DNA from: Galeruca laticollis
Lineage: Eukaryota > Arthropoda > Insecta > Coleoptera > Chrysomelidae
NCBI GenBank assembly: GCA_963921935.1
Contig: OY998179.1
Coordinates: 20,209,114 to 20,273,113, forward strand
Length of the DNA: 64,000 nucleotides
Reading direction: 5' to 3'
Below the pieces are notes generated by a model. It saw only the letters and a list, made by a program, of their open reading frames with translations, made no database searches and was not told where the DNA came from. Positions 21,949 to 34,863 of this stretch are shown piece after piece; the first letter of the stretch is position 1, and each line of letters starts with the position of its first letter. Both the position numbers and the translations under genes were made by a program.

Positions 21949-23262
21949 ATCGATTCTTTCTTCGTTAGAGTACTTTTTCGTGTTTAACCAGGGATTAATA
22001 ACTACGTCAATTATGAAAACTTAATAATACATCAACACTATACAAATACAATACAATACACACTATACAAATTTATAAATTTATTTGACAGATGGAATGG
22101 TAAATAAACAATTATTTTTTTTTTAAAAGAGTTCAAGCTTGTATCTAACACAATAGGCATAATTTTGAATACTTTCTTTAAATTTTTTGTAAGATTTTTT
22201 ACTAATCTTAATGCAAAGTTAATGATTGTGTATCCTTAATAAAATTCTGATTTAAGAGACCTTTAATTTATCAATAATAAATCTTACAACAAAGCACTTA
22301 CTGTCAAAATAACAAATTTTAAATTTTTAAAAACTTTCCATCGGAGTAGGTAACTAGACGTCAGCAAATAATTGAATATTAAAAAACAAATTTAAAATTT
22401 CTCGAGTTAGATATAGGCAACCCTAATACCAACTGATAGATAATAAATTCCCACGTTGAACAGACCCAACAGATACAGGGTGTTCCATTTAAATTAAGCC
22501 AGAAATTTATGTATTAAATGGTTAGTGTTATACTGTCATATTAAAAACACCCTGTATATCATAGCATACCAGTAAATATTGGAAACAGAATGTTGAGAGC
22601 TTTTAGTGAGATAGTGTAAAGCAAATGTGGTTATTCGTTTTTATTTTGAAGTTATTGTATTTTTTCGGAGGGTCTACAAATTATGTAAAATCGATTATCC
22701 TGGAAACTGAACTAGATAGGTATAGGGAAATGTTAATGAACTTACATTATTTTTAATAGTACAAATCAAAAATGTGATAAAATACAGGGTGTTCCATTTA
22801 AGGGAACCTAACTTTGATACGGCACGCTTTTTTGGAGCACCCTGTATATTCCAAAATATTTTTACATTTACATCTAATTTTATTTGCCGTTAAAACGTCA
22901 GATAATAATTCATTCATAGTGCCCCACCCCGTATAAAGAAAATTTCAACACAAAATAGTTTTTACAATGTTCTTCAAGTAATTTTTTAATGCTCCTGTAA
23001 AATTACCTAGAAGGTACTACGAGGTTTTCAAAGTAAGGTATCGATATATTTTGAAGAGCGTATTGGATGAGCAGGATCCTTGTTTCAGTCCTTTGCTGAT
23101 AGTTAATCAATTGCGTCATACTTTTACTTTAGTACTGTTGTCGCTTTGGGTTTTTACCCGATATATTTAGTGGGGCAATTGCTTTTAATTATAACTAAAT
23201 TTTCATGCGCATATTAAGGAAAATGTATGTAAACGATTCATAAATATGTGGATAATATTTCG

Positions 23263-23268
23263 TATAAA
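23263..23268 (+). promoter_or_regulatory. TATA box of gene B
   Basis: TATAAA 44 nt before the ATG, in sequence conserved with gene A for several hundred bases upstream (23030-23306 versus 3500-3771). Confidence 0.7.
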
Positions 23269-23306
23269 TGCCACAAACGTGATGTAAAATAGTAGTGATA
23301 AACACA

Positions 23307-23379
23307 ATGGAGAACGCATTGTTATTTTTATTATTTTTCACAATAATTGGAACTGTTGTAAGTGAAAAAATTGGCTGGG
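23307..23379 (+). CDS. Gene B exon 1 (signal peptide)
   Basis: Starts at the ATG aligned with gene A and ends TGGG before donor GTGAGT at 23380, phase 1. Confidence 0.85.
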
Positions 23380-26300
23380 GTGAGTAAATTGCAAATTTGA
23401 CCTATTTTGAGTAGTTGATTTGGTTTTCCATTAAAATCAAAATTAAGAGAGCATATTTCTTTATATTTGTTAGTATACAGAGTCTATATGTCCTTCAGAC
23501 TAACTTTTATTTTATGGATAGTTGTGATCGTTGCTCTACGGGGTATGACAGATGTAAAAATCAAATTAATCAGAGAATTGTCAAAAAGATTAAGTATCGA
23601 AAAGTTAATAAAAACTGCTTACAATTTGAAGTGGTTATTTGTAAACACAATAATAATCGACATTTTTTGTACTAAATTTAATGCAAAATTGTTTTTTTCT
23701 ACGCCCCATCTTTAAAGTACCTTGTATTTCACCAGTTTGTAGCGCTTAAAGCGGTTTATGTTTAGAGTGAAAAAAATTAAAAAAGCGTTCAAAAAGTGCC
23801 ATAACGTTAACTTTATTTCAATTTCCATAAGCTAACACAATGTTAGGCATCGAGGATGGACTTTTGTTAAAGGCATCGAGGATGAACTTTCATGAAACTT
23901 GGATTACGTATAATTGTAATTTACCGAAGCAGCTAAATTAATATCCCAAATTTCTATTTGAATTTTATTTTTTGCAAAGGGCTGTAGAAAAAATAATGTG
24001 TACAAAAGGTGCATAAAGTGTCTTTTTCTCACTCATGGAATTTTCAACTTTTTCCATTCGTGAAAAAAAGTGTCACTTGTTCCATAAATTACTATTCCAT
24101 CTGTAGGTATTTAAATCAGAATTAAATCCATAAATTTATACGGTAAGGAGGGAGTGTAAAAAGAATAATAGAATAAAATAGAGCGTAAAACAGAAATAGT
24201 ACTTTATCAAAAAGAGAATTTAATTTTTCGTGTATTCCTACAAGTTCCCCGAAGGTGGAGCCATCAATATTGCCACAAACCTTCACAATGGACCTATAGT
24301 ATGGTTACCAAATTAGAATGGCTAAATTCCTAGATAGCAAACGTTGAATCCTCGACGTGACATCAGAGACGAACAAAAAAAAATGATCCCCGACCCCCTA
24401 CCCACCGAAATCCGCACTTGCGATATTGAAAAAAAAACCATAGTCAAAACTAAGTTCTTTTATTAATATAGGTAAACACAACATAAGTCGAATAAACTAA
24501 TGTAAATAATTTACAAATCAAAAATATCTACTACTTATTTTCATTGTTATATTTGACATTTAAATGCTGCTTGCCTTCAGAGCCATTTATTACGGACAAA
24601 AATTCTAAACAGAATTCATTGAAATTAGCTTGGATTTGCTGCTGATAGACAATCGATTTCTTTCTTTTGTCCACAAATCATGTTACTAGATATCCTCTCC
24701 CAAAGGTCCGTCAAGCTGACCCCCCCCCCCCCCGGTTAGATTTTTTCTACCAAAATGCTAACACACATAAAGGGCACCTAGCACAACCAAGCACAACCTA
24801 GCACAACAATTTTTATAGCTAGCACACCAACTGCTCACAATAAAAATGCTTTTGAATTCGTGTGGGGCCAGGTTAACGCTAGCCCCCCCCCCCTCCGGTT
24901 GGAATTTTGTCGCCAAAATGCTAGCACAGATAAAGGACACCTAGCACACCATTTTTTATAGCTAGCACACCAACAGCTTATAATAAAAATGCTTTTGAAT
25001 TCGGGTGGGGCCAGGTTAACGCTAGCCCCCCCCCGGTTGGATTTTTTTCGCCAAAATGCTAGCACAGATAAAGGACACCTAGCACAACCTAGCACACCAT
25101 TTTGTATAGCTAGCATAGCAACTACACTTTTAATTCTGGGGAGTGGGACGGAGGTCAGTGAAATAACGCTATACTTACTCGATGAATAAATAAATGGATA
25201 AATGAATAGGTTGAATATATATGTAAAACGGCCGGTTTAATTGTTTCTTACTGTAGTTACGAAAATTTTTCGGAATATTCCACTCATATGGTAGAAATTC
25301 CAAATGAAGCAGGATCTTTTCGGAGATAACTCTCCGGCAGTGCCGATAATTTCCTTTTTAAGTCCGTATCTAAGTAACGTCTAAGTAACAATTGTTGTTA
25401 TTATCATAATTTTAATTTAAAATATAATAAAAATGTCACGGTTTGAAAACGATTCTTCAAGTTTAATCCAAAAATAAGTGATTGAAAATGAACCAAAAAG
25501 GGTGATTAAATACCATGTAATGTTGTTGAAATAATATAAATTTCACATTAATACAGTTTTATGTCGTCTAATCGAGAAATATTCTATCGAATTACACTCA
25601 TGAAATTAGTTAGATCATTAGTTTTACTTATATAGTCCATGTTACTTGTAATATTATTAGAAATAATACATATTATTACAAACATCAGCCCTTCGGGGAA
25701 ACCCTTTCTTAACCCAAACATCTGATTCGGCCAGTTTGGATGTACCTACAAGAATTTGATTTACTCTTAAGACCCATAAAAACGGCATTATAAAAATGAT
25801 TCAAATTTTAACGATAGACTTGGTTTAACGACCCTTTTAAAAAGTCCGATGAGAACTTCAGATGGATTATACCTAGTTTTTAGAAAAATAAGAATACCTA
25901 TGTCATCAATTTTGCTGCCTTCCATTTAATACCCATATTGTAAGAAAGCAAAAAAATTAGTCCACTTTCTTTTGTCCGCCAACTATGGTGATCCGCCATG
26001 TTGAATTTAGAATTACGTCACATACCTAATCATGTAAACTAGACGTATATACAGAATTTCAAATCAATCGGTTGAAGATATCTGCTTCAAAACTGAGTTG
26101 CAAGATTGCAACCGAACAAACATACATTGCCAGTTACATACTAAAAACTGAAAAATACATAGTAGTGTTGGTGTCTTATGATATGCCACAGAAATGTTTG
26201 AAGCTCTGATTAACCGGCTATAAGAATTAAAAGCTCTACGTTCTGAGTTAACTTGGGATTTTAAAAAAAGTCTGATAGTGAAATGCAAAATTTATGTTAT

Positions 26301-29300
26301 CATTGAGTGAAATTGACTGTCTCGACCCTTACTTCGTGGAATATGCTCATATTAGTGTTTTTAAATGAAACTAGAGACCTTGAGTTTCATTTAAAAACAC
26401 TATTATCATTGAGTGTTTCTTTTAAATAAGGACTACAGTGAACCACGATCAGTCTAAAACATGTATTCTCAATATATTGGAACATTTTTAGGGATCTCAG
26501 CCGCCCCTTCCCAGATTGCACAACTTTGTCCAAAGGACATATCCAACACAGCTTCGCTTTTTTGGACATTTATTTATCCAACATGTCTGTACGCAAGCGT
26601 TTGTCGTTGCCTTTTTTATAGTGTGACGTAATTTGCAACTTATTCGTGCACGGATTGTTTGTGATTCCGTGACTAAATGGTTGAATTTAATTATTTTGTT
26701 TTAATAAAATTACTATTATTTTAACAAAATTATTTTTAAAAGTGAAGGTTTTTTGTATTCTTTCGTTTTTTAGCATTAATTGAAAATAAATAGATAATTA
26801 TTAATTAAATAATAGTTAATTATTAATTAATCAAATACCCTGCTAGATGGGAAAATATAGATATCACGCATAATCTGGCAACATCTGTTTAGGGGCCATT
26901 TTTTATAGGAATATGATGTTTAGGGACAAATACATCCAACATTTTCATTCATTCGTGTAACCATAGCATTATTTTGCAGACGCCCCCCACTCCCTGAATT
27001 CAAAAGCATTGTTGATGTACTTGCTATTAAAAATTTTGTGCTGGGTTGTGCTAGGTGTCTTTTCTTTGTGCTATCATTTTGGCGAAAAAATTCCAACCGG
27101 AGTGGGCTAGCGTTAACCTGGCCCTACCCGAATTCCAAAGCATTTTTATTGTAAGCTGTTGGTGTGCTAGCTATAAAAAATGATATGCTAGGTTATGCTA
27201 GGTGTCCTTTATCTGTGCTAGCATTTTGGCGAAAAAATTTCAACCGGGGGGGGGCTAGCGTTAACCTGGCCCCACCCGAATTCAAGAGCATTTTTATTGT
27301 AAGCTGTTGGTGTGCTAGCTATAAAAAATGGTGTGCTAGGTGTTCTTTATCTGTGCTAGAATTTTGGCGACAAAATTTCAACCGGGGGGGGGGGGCTAGC
27401 AGCATTAACCTGGCCCCACCCGAATTCAAAAGCATTTTTATTGTAAGCTGTTGGTGTGCTAGCTACAAAAATTGTTGTGCTAGGTGCCCTTTATGTGTGC
27501 TAGCATTTTGGTAACAAAAATCTAACCGGGGGGGGCAGCTTGACGGAGCTCTCCCCCAAAAGGCTTGGCTGATTAGAGTTGATTAGTTCATAAAAATCCA
27601 TTTGTCCATTCTAATAAAATACGCCCATATTTGATCATTTGGTATATCTTTAAATAATTCACTAAATACAGCTCGCAGACATGAAAATTCTGAATAAAGG
27701 GCATTCACATCTACCGCAACTTAAATTTTTAGCAGCTCTGGAAATCTAGATAGCTTTCCGGGACAGAATGATGAAATTCCGGGATCCGGGACAACCTACC
27801 TAATTCCGGGATTATCGCGGACATCTGGCAACCCTAAGTAATACCTCCTTAAAATAACAATGCTTTCTTTAAGCACCTTTTGACTGTGGACAAACTGACA
27901 GATTTATCACGTTGACTTGAATCTTCACTAGATGCTGTTGCTCTCTTACTGCATGGACGACGATTGCAGCAAATTATTGCTTGGGTCACACATTTCTAAG
28001 TAATGTCTTGAAATCTCAGCATTGTTTCAACCATATTTATGAAGGCTTCTAATTTTTCCAAAAAATAATCCACAGAAGTAAAATATAAATACCAGAGCTA
28101 TGTAGAGCGAGTTTTTTATAGCACAGCTATTCTAGGTAGATGTTTTTAATTCAATGAGCAAAATAAAATAGAAGTGGCAGTAATAAATTTACTCTCAAAG
28201 AAATGGCGAGGGAAACAATATTTTGGTAGATTTTATTTTAATCGTCATTTTAATTTTATATTATGTTGTAAATTATTTTTTGCAGAAGACTGTACAGAAA
28301 GGGAAGTATTAAATAACTGTTCTTCCGCTTGTATACCAGAAAGAAGTTGTAACAATAGATATCCAACCTCTGATTCCGACGCTTGTGAAGAAGTTTTTGA
28401 ACCTCGATGTGAATGTGACGCTAATCGAGATTTTATAAGAAATGATGATACTGGAAGATGTGTTACTTTAGACAGATGTCCAGGTAATAACATACAACGA
28501 GTATTACAAGTAGTTGCTATAAAACTATTTGAAAATATAACAGAAACGGATTTTTTGAGTTCAAATCAAATTTTAACGTGGAACTCATTGAAAGATGTAT
28601 TTAATAGAATACCCCACTCACATCTTTTTTCCCGTCGAATAAACCTTTAGTCTCCTTTGCTTCTTTTACTCCTTCTTGCCATGATCGCCGAGGACGTGCG
28701 AATCTTCTTTTACTTGTGGTATTCAATTTATCATTGTTTTTACCCACGCTCATTTGACATATTCTGTCTTTTACTTTCTATGATGTTAATTGCGTTTGTC
28801 TTCCCATCTCTTTTTTATACATATTTATATTTTTGCTTTATTCAATCTGGTTTCTCTGCAACAACTAAAAATACGTTTTCAATACAAACCCCAAAGTTTC
28901 TGGATAAAAGTTGATCAGACCGTCGTCTCTGATGGGTTCGAAATATTTTTAGATGACTTTAAGAGTAAAATGTCGGATTAGGTTAGGAAGATACACTTTC
29001 TCAACTAGTTTTTAGTTTTTTTGCCAACATTTCAAATTTTTTCAATCAGGAAAATATTTTCCAAATATTCAGGGCTAGCTCATTGGAATGTTATTTTAGT
29101 CCGGTAGAGTAGGGGTGGGTAAATATAAAATGGATTGTACTTTATAACATAAAACTGATTTAATATCACAGTTTACACTGGAAATTGTGATTAAACAAAG
29201 TTGATTGATAACCCAAATGGGTTGGTTTCCAAAGAAAAATTAGCAGTCTTAAGTTAAGATTGTATTATACATAAGGGGTCCGGTGCACTTCGCGACCCTT

Positions 29301-32300
29301 CGAATTTTGCAACGATTTCTTTTTATTAGAAAGCCCTATTGTTATAGAACATTTTAAGAGAAAAAAATTCTTGGACCATGCACTTTTCAAAGAGAAAATC
29401 GCAATTAAAAGTACTAAAAATCCACCATTTTTCAAAAAAATTTGACAATTATATCTATATATCAGATGGTCACAAATTTTAGAATGAGGAGTGTTGCCAG
29501 TTCTCATTTCCGTGACTTATGTCTGCTTGGAAATGCTTTATACAAGATTTATACTAGCTTCATGATTTGAATGTATGTATTGATAATGTACTTATTTGGA
29601 CGTATTATGTATTTTCCACTGGTACTAACTTAGTACGTATACTTTATGTAGTTAGGGTAAATATAAAAAATTATGTATATATTGGTGATTTTTAATTAAA
29701 AGTTAACGTTAAATGTGCCGATAAGTATAAATATTCTTCTTATAACGAACGTATTGTTGATAAATAAAGGAGAAGTATTTTTAAAATAATCGCGAGATCG
29801 CAGTTATAGTGGATTGTTTTATTCAATCTTAGTCATATTTTACATATTGCTATTATTTTACATTTGACTAATGTTCACTTGAACAAATGGAAAAATGAAG
29901 TTTCCATCAAACGATCGAAAACCCTAGCTTGGGCGATAGACAAGGCGAGAAAAGAAGAAGCGATTCACCATAACACATAACCTAATATTTTAAATCTTTG
30001 AAAACAACGAAGTAATATGATCAGTGTTCTAATTTAATGTCCTTTTTGTTTTCTCCGCGTTAAATTGAGTGCAAATGTAAATGTGATGAATTTTCGCAAG
30101 TTTTGAGCCTTTTTCGCGCTAGCTTTGTGCAGTTTTTCTGCTAAGTTCTGGTATACTATTATATCTGAGATTACCTATATACTATTCTGTAACATTTGTC
30201 GTCCCTAGCAAACTTGTATGGCACATAATGACATCCCAAATACGAGTTCAAAAATTCAAAGTTTAAAGATAATCTTAAGTACATACAAATGTTTATTTTA
30301 AATATATCTTTGAGACGTACCTTATCATTTTAATTAGATCCATTATAGGTTGTAGCAAACTTCATGTGGAATACAAATTTCGCGCGGGCGAATTGCGAAA
30401 CGTCGAACCGGCGCGCATTTTTCACAATATTTCCATAGCTGTTCACTCAATTTTTTCATTTGCATATTGTGTATGTATTCCTAATAGTATACCTATTTGA
30501 GCACGTATTATTTCATAATAATGTGGATAATCAATTGAATTATTGAGAATTGAATTTCCGTTTGATACACTAAAGCAGATTGATATCGCGTGCGAAGCGA
30601 GCGCGCCGGTTCGACGTTTCGCAATTCGCGCATTTTTCACATGTCCATAGCTGTTCACTCAATTTTTTCATTTGCAAATTGTGTATGTATTCCTGATATA
30701 CCTATTTGAGCATGTATCATTACATAATAATGTGGATAATCATTTGAATTATTGAAGATTGGATTTCAGCTTGAAATACTAAAACAGATTGATCGGGCAC
30801 ATCTTATATTCCGCGGTAACAAGTTCACATTTTGGAGCCGAATTAACAATTCCTCATCGTTTAAATTAATAATCGAATTCAGTTGGAGAACGTTTTTGAC
30901 TTCCATTTTGACCACCGTCAAAATATTATCATAATACTATTTTTTTTTCACTTGCGATTACTAACAACCAATCCTATCCCAATAATGAAATCAACAATAT
31001 AATAACACTTTTATCATGACCATAAACGAAGGGAAGTGCATTTAGAAATAACGTAGGCATCTTTCCGCGTACTGCGTTAAAGGGAAAGGGATAATTTATT
31101 GAATATTTAAAAAGTTCGCGGAATGTCGACGTTACTTAAGCGCAGGCGTAGATTACTATAGCTGCAACCCACGATACAAACATACTATATCGATCGTGGC
31201 TGCAATCGTGCACAAGAATAGATTATCGATGAATTTGCCTATAAACCTTTCAAAACAAGTCGAAAATGTATGAAAATCGCCATGAAAGATTTATATTCTG
31301 TTGTTTATTGTTGATTCTGTGGTCCAGCAAAAAAGTTTGTTTTAATCTCTTTCATTTAATGTAACGTAAAAATCAAATTTAAGATGAACAGTACATTCTA
31401 AGGATATTTATTATTTCAAATTTCATTATTAAATATACATGCAAATACTTTTATATTTTTATTACAACACAAAATTAATTCAACTGAAAGAAAATAAATA
31501 CCACTTGACAACGCTGCTAAAACTCATATGATGACAGAAAAGTATCCTAATTTGTGACCCTGGTTGCCTAGACATAAGATGTCAGTGTCTAATTTATAAC
31601 CTATAAGTGTCAAGTGAAAATAATTACGCCTAAGAATATATTTCAAAATTGGCAAGATATTCTCTTTAGAGTTTTTTTGTGAAACAGACTTATATTTAGT
31701 TCAAGACAATAGCCTTTACAATTTGAAGTGAAAATATTTATCGTAAAATAGCATTAACTAGTGTTGAAAAAGTACCAATTTGCGAACTAAATTCGTGATT
31801 TTTAAAGTAATTACTGAATTATCCAGCGAAATTTTTGTTCTAGTCTGCTTTATTTAAGATAAGCTATCAAACAAAATTAAAATTAACATAAAATTCGGAG
31901 GGTCACGAAGTGCACCGGAACCCATAATATATCAATTGGAAAGAAATTACTTGGCCGGTTTTATGTATTCCTCCAATTAAAGTTAAATTCGATGCCAGTA
32001 TTTGTATCGGACAATCTTACTGCAGTGGTGGTGAACTACAACCACCATCCGGGAGGTAACAGTTAATGCAATGCCTGGATCACTATACAGTTGAGGTCTT
32101 AGAAGTTTATATTTAACTATAATATTGTAGAGACAATGAGAGAGTAGATAGGGAAATAATGATGTAAAGAAAAAGGCCTGAAACAATCAAATTCTATGTC
32201 ACATACTGTGAATCAGTTAATCAATAACAATTTGTGCACTCACCGAAGATCTTGTGTGGCCTAGATGTATTATATTGATTGCTTAAATTTTTAAATCCTC

Positions 32301-34824
32301 TTCTTAGAGATTGTTTTCAAAAACTAAATAAATTTGAAAGCAACTAATAGCGTTTCTTTTCTTTTTCGGTAAAAATCCTAGAGATGCTAAAAAACTAAGC
32401 TCATGCTTAAAAATCGAAAACCAAAGAAAAGAAAAGGTATGAAAAAGGTCACCTAAACAACACGAGCAATTTAAAAACATGACAATCATTATTGAAAATT
32501 TAGATTAAAATATACGAGTATTTGTTCTATATAATGAAAGCAGGCGTAACGAGGTTTTAATTTGTCTTTTTTTTTTAGTGGTATTGGAATTAATTTTACA
32601 TTTATAGGGAGTGGAAATAAATTTATTATATTTAGAATGTGCTACGTGTTTCTCTATATTTCTACGTTTTTATAATATTATTACACTAAGATTTTTGGTG
32701 TCAGTCTTTAAATTTACGGAACTGGTTTTTCTTTGGATTTCTATCATTTCTAGAACTTCGCGTTTTTTTGTGGTTCTCACTTCGAAGAATTTTTGTATTT
32801 TCGAAATCAAATTCGTGTTGGTTTTCTGAAATATGAATAGTGAGTGCCGTTTTGTTCCGTTTGTCATATTTGTGACTATTTATTCTGTTCTTTAAACACT
32901 GTTTTGTTTGTCACAGTTTTTACGTGGTATTTCATAGACTATATTATATTACTTTTTAGATAGGTGTAATTGGTTTTTAGTAGGTTGTACCCTTTATGAG
33001 CAACATGTATGTTGTGGTGTGAAAATATCTTTTTTAGGTTTTCTGATAAATTTGGCATGTATGGTAAAGTGATAAATTGGTTTTTTTATTGTCTATCTTA
33101 GTTTTTGTATTATTATGGTAATAAAATGTATGTAAACGTTTTTAAATATTTTGTTTATCAAATTTTTTAGGATAGTTGTTGAGTATAAGGGCATCTTTCG
33201 CTTTTATTATTGCATTCTCTCTGAATTCGGGGTCGGACAGATTTATTGGCCGATCTGCGATTCCTATAATAACAGATTTTTTTGTGTTAGATGGTGTTGT
33301 GATTTAAAGTTTAAATATCGGGAAGACCAGGTATCTTTTGTGTGCCATTCTTCTTTAAATCAGAACACCTTCTAACACAAAAAAAAATCTGTTATTATAG
33401 GACTCGCGCAGATCGGTCAAGAAATCTGTCCGATCCCGAATTCAGAGAGAATGCAATAATAAAAGCTAAAGATGCCCTTATACTCAACAACTATCTTAAA
33501 AATTTGATAAACAAGATATTTAAAAAACGTTTACATATATTTTATTACCATAATAATACAAAAACTAAGATAGACAATAAAAAAACCAATTTCTTACTTT
33601 ACCATACATGCCAAATTTATCAGAAAACCTAAGAAAGACAGTTTCACACCACAACATACATGTTGCTCATAAAGGGTACAACGTACTAAAAACCAATTAC
33701 ACTTATCTAAAAAGTTGAATCTCAAAGGAAGAAAAAAGTAATATAGTGTATGTAAAAACGTCCACGTAAAAACTGTGAAGGGTTCTACATCGGACAAATA
33801 AAACAGTGTTTGAAGAACAGAATAAATAGTCACAAATATGATAAACGGAACAAAACGGCTCTCACTATCCATATTTCAGAAAACCAACACGAATTTGATT
33901 TCGAAAATACAAAAATTCTTCGAAGTGAGAACCACACAAAAAAAATTCTAAAATGATAGAAATTCAAAGAAAAACCAGTTCCGTAAATTTAAAGAATGAC
34001 ACAAAAAATTTATAATCGTATTATAAAAACTAAGAAATATAGAGAAACACGTGGCTCATTCCAAATATAATAAATTTATTTCCACTCCCTATAAATGTAA
34101 AATTCACTCCAATAACAGTCAAAATAAAAAAGACAAATTAAAACCTCGTTACGCCTGCTTTCATTATATAGAACAAATACTCGTATATTTGAATCCAAAT
34201 TTTCATTAATGACTGTTATGTTTTTAAAATTTTCGATTTGTTTAGATGTGAGTTATATTCCTACCTACGTCCTAAAAATTTATAAAATATGCTGAATAAT
34301 CAAATGAACGTTCTGTTGAAGGTAAGATTTATTTGTTTTGCTTTTAAAATTCTTTTTGTAACTTACACCATTTCTTTTAGTTTTAACAAATTTTACTTCT
34401 GATGAAGGTCATAGATAGACCGAAACTTTAAATATGAATGTATTAACTACAAGTTGAATGTCTTTAACAATGGTCCTTATATATACAATATACATATAAT
34501 TAAGATTATTTTTTTGTGAGTATGTGGCAATGAATACCAAGGTGTACTCTTTTAAATATTTATTTTCCGACCTTTCGAATATTTAAGTATTCATTGTTAA
34601 GGACTAAAATTAAAAATTTTGTTAATTTATCCTACTACGATAGTATGGTCAATTTTATTATAGGTGATTATAATTTGAATTCAAAAAATATAAATTCCAA
34701 TTATAATAACTATCCCTTTTTAATTTTAGTCCCTCGGAAAATAAATATTTAAAGAGTACACTTTGGTGTTCATTGCCACAAACGTACAAAAAAATAATCT
34801 TAATAATTGATCTCAAATTTTATA

Positions 34825-34863
<39 letters not shown>

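Larger units (their letters stand above)
20445..22554 (-). mobile_element. IS630-like DNA transposon with long inverted ends
   Basis: Ends are CAGGGTGTTTTTAATATGAC on the left and its inverse on the right, each next to TA(TA). Terminal inverted repeats are about 320 bp: left 20445-20900 with a hairpin repeat inserted at 20634-20754, right 22238-22554. The transposase gene lies between them on the minus strand. The element sits inside the larger composite 17656-22933. Confidence 0.8.
17656..22933. mobile_element. Composite element with about 400-bp terminal inverted repeats
   Basis: The outer arms 17656-18057 and 22560-22933 are inverted copies. They start at TACAGGGTGGGGCAC on the left and GTGCCCCACCCCGTA on the right. 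Shared inner blocks include GAACACCCTGTATTTTAT, ATTTCCCTATA, CAATAACTTCAAAATAAAAA and CTGTTTCCAATATTTACTG. CAGGG ends next to TA fit the Tc1/mariner/IS630 group. No transposase of its own is visible; the inside carries tandem repeats, a GC-rich block and a second, nested element (20445-22554) that abuts the right arm. Confidence 0.75.
24707..27547. mobile_element. Foldback-type element with tandem-repeat arms
   Basis: The arms are inverted copies ending in TCCGTCAAGCTG (24707-24718) and its complement (27536-27547). Each arm is a tandem array of a unit of about 145 bp: about 24720-25130 on the left (nearly three units), 26985-27535 on the right (nearly four). Unit landmarks are a C-run, GGTTGGA, GCCAAAATGCTAGCACAGAT, AAAGGACACCTAGCAC, TATAGCTAGCACACCAAC and GCTTTTGAATTCG. 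The outermost unit on each side shares private variants (TACCAAAATGCTA, ACACATAAAGGGCACC). The centre of about 1.85 kb has no transposase that I can see. The arrangement matches FB/Galileo-like elements. Confidence 0.8.
24306..27835. mobile_element. Insertion in gene B intron 1 (unknown transposon DNA around a foldback element)
   Basis: Alignment with gene A intron 1 stops at about 24305 and resumes at about 27836-27900 (CTTTTGACTGTGGAC). The inserted 3.5 kb is absent from gene A. Its outer parts (24306-24706 and 27548-27835) have no recognised coding sequence; the core is the foldback element at 24707-27547. Confidence 0.6.
32471..34228. repeat. 1.76-kb palindrome of two Penelope-element copies
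   Basis: Arms 32471-33310 and 33353-34228 are inverted copies with a loop of about 43 nt. Landmarks pair throughout, for example CGAGGTTTTAATTTGTC with GACAAATTAAAACCTCG, TTTATAGGGAGTGGAAATAA with its inverse, and CCTATAATAACAGATTTTTT at 33264 with its inverse at 33401. Both arms are fragments of the same Penelope-like retroelement pointing outward from the centre. Confidence 0.9.

Noticed and set aside
24758..25116. Repetitive Cys-containing peptides encoded by the tandem arrays (also 27164-27514)
   Set aside because: They follow the DNA period of the foldback arms, run through C-homopolymers and exist because the units are open by chance.
24661..27570. Target duplication CTCTCCC around the foldback element
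   Set aside because: The similar flanks (CTCTCCCAAAGG and CTCTCCCCCAAAAGG) are not directly adjacent to the ends in the right register.
28174..28650. A single long frame covering gene B exon 2 and both flanks
   Set aside because: The flanks do not match gene A coding sequence, and splice sites and phase agree with the four-exon model.
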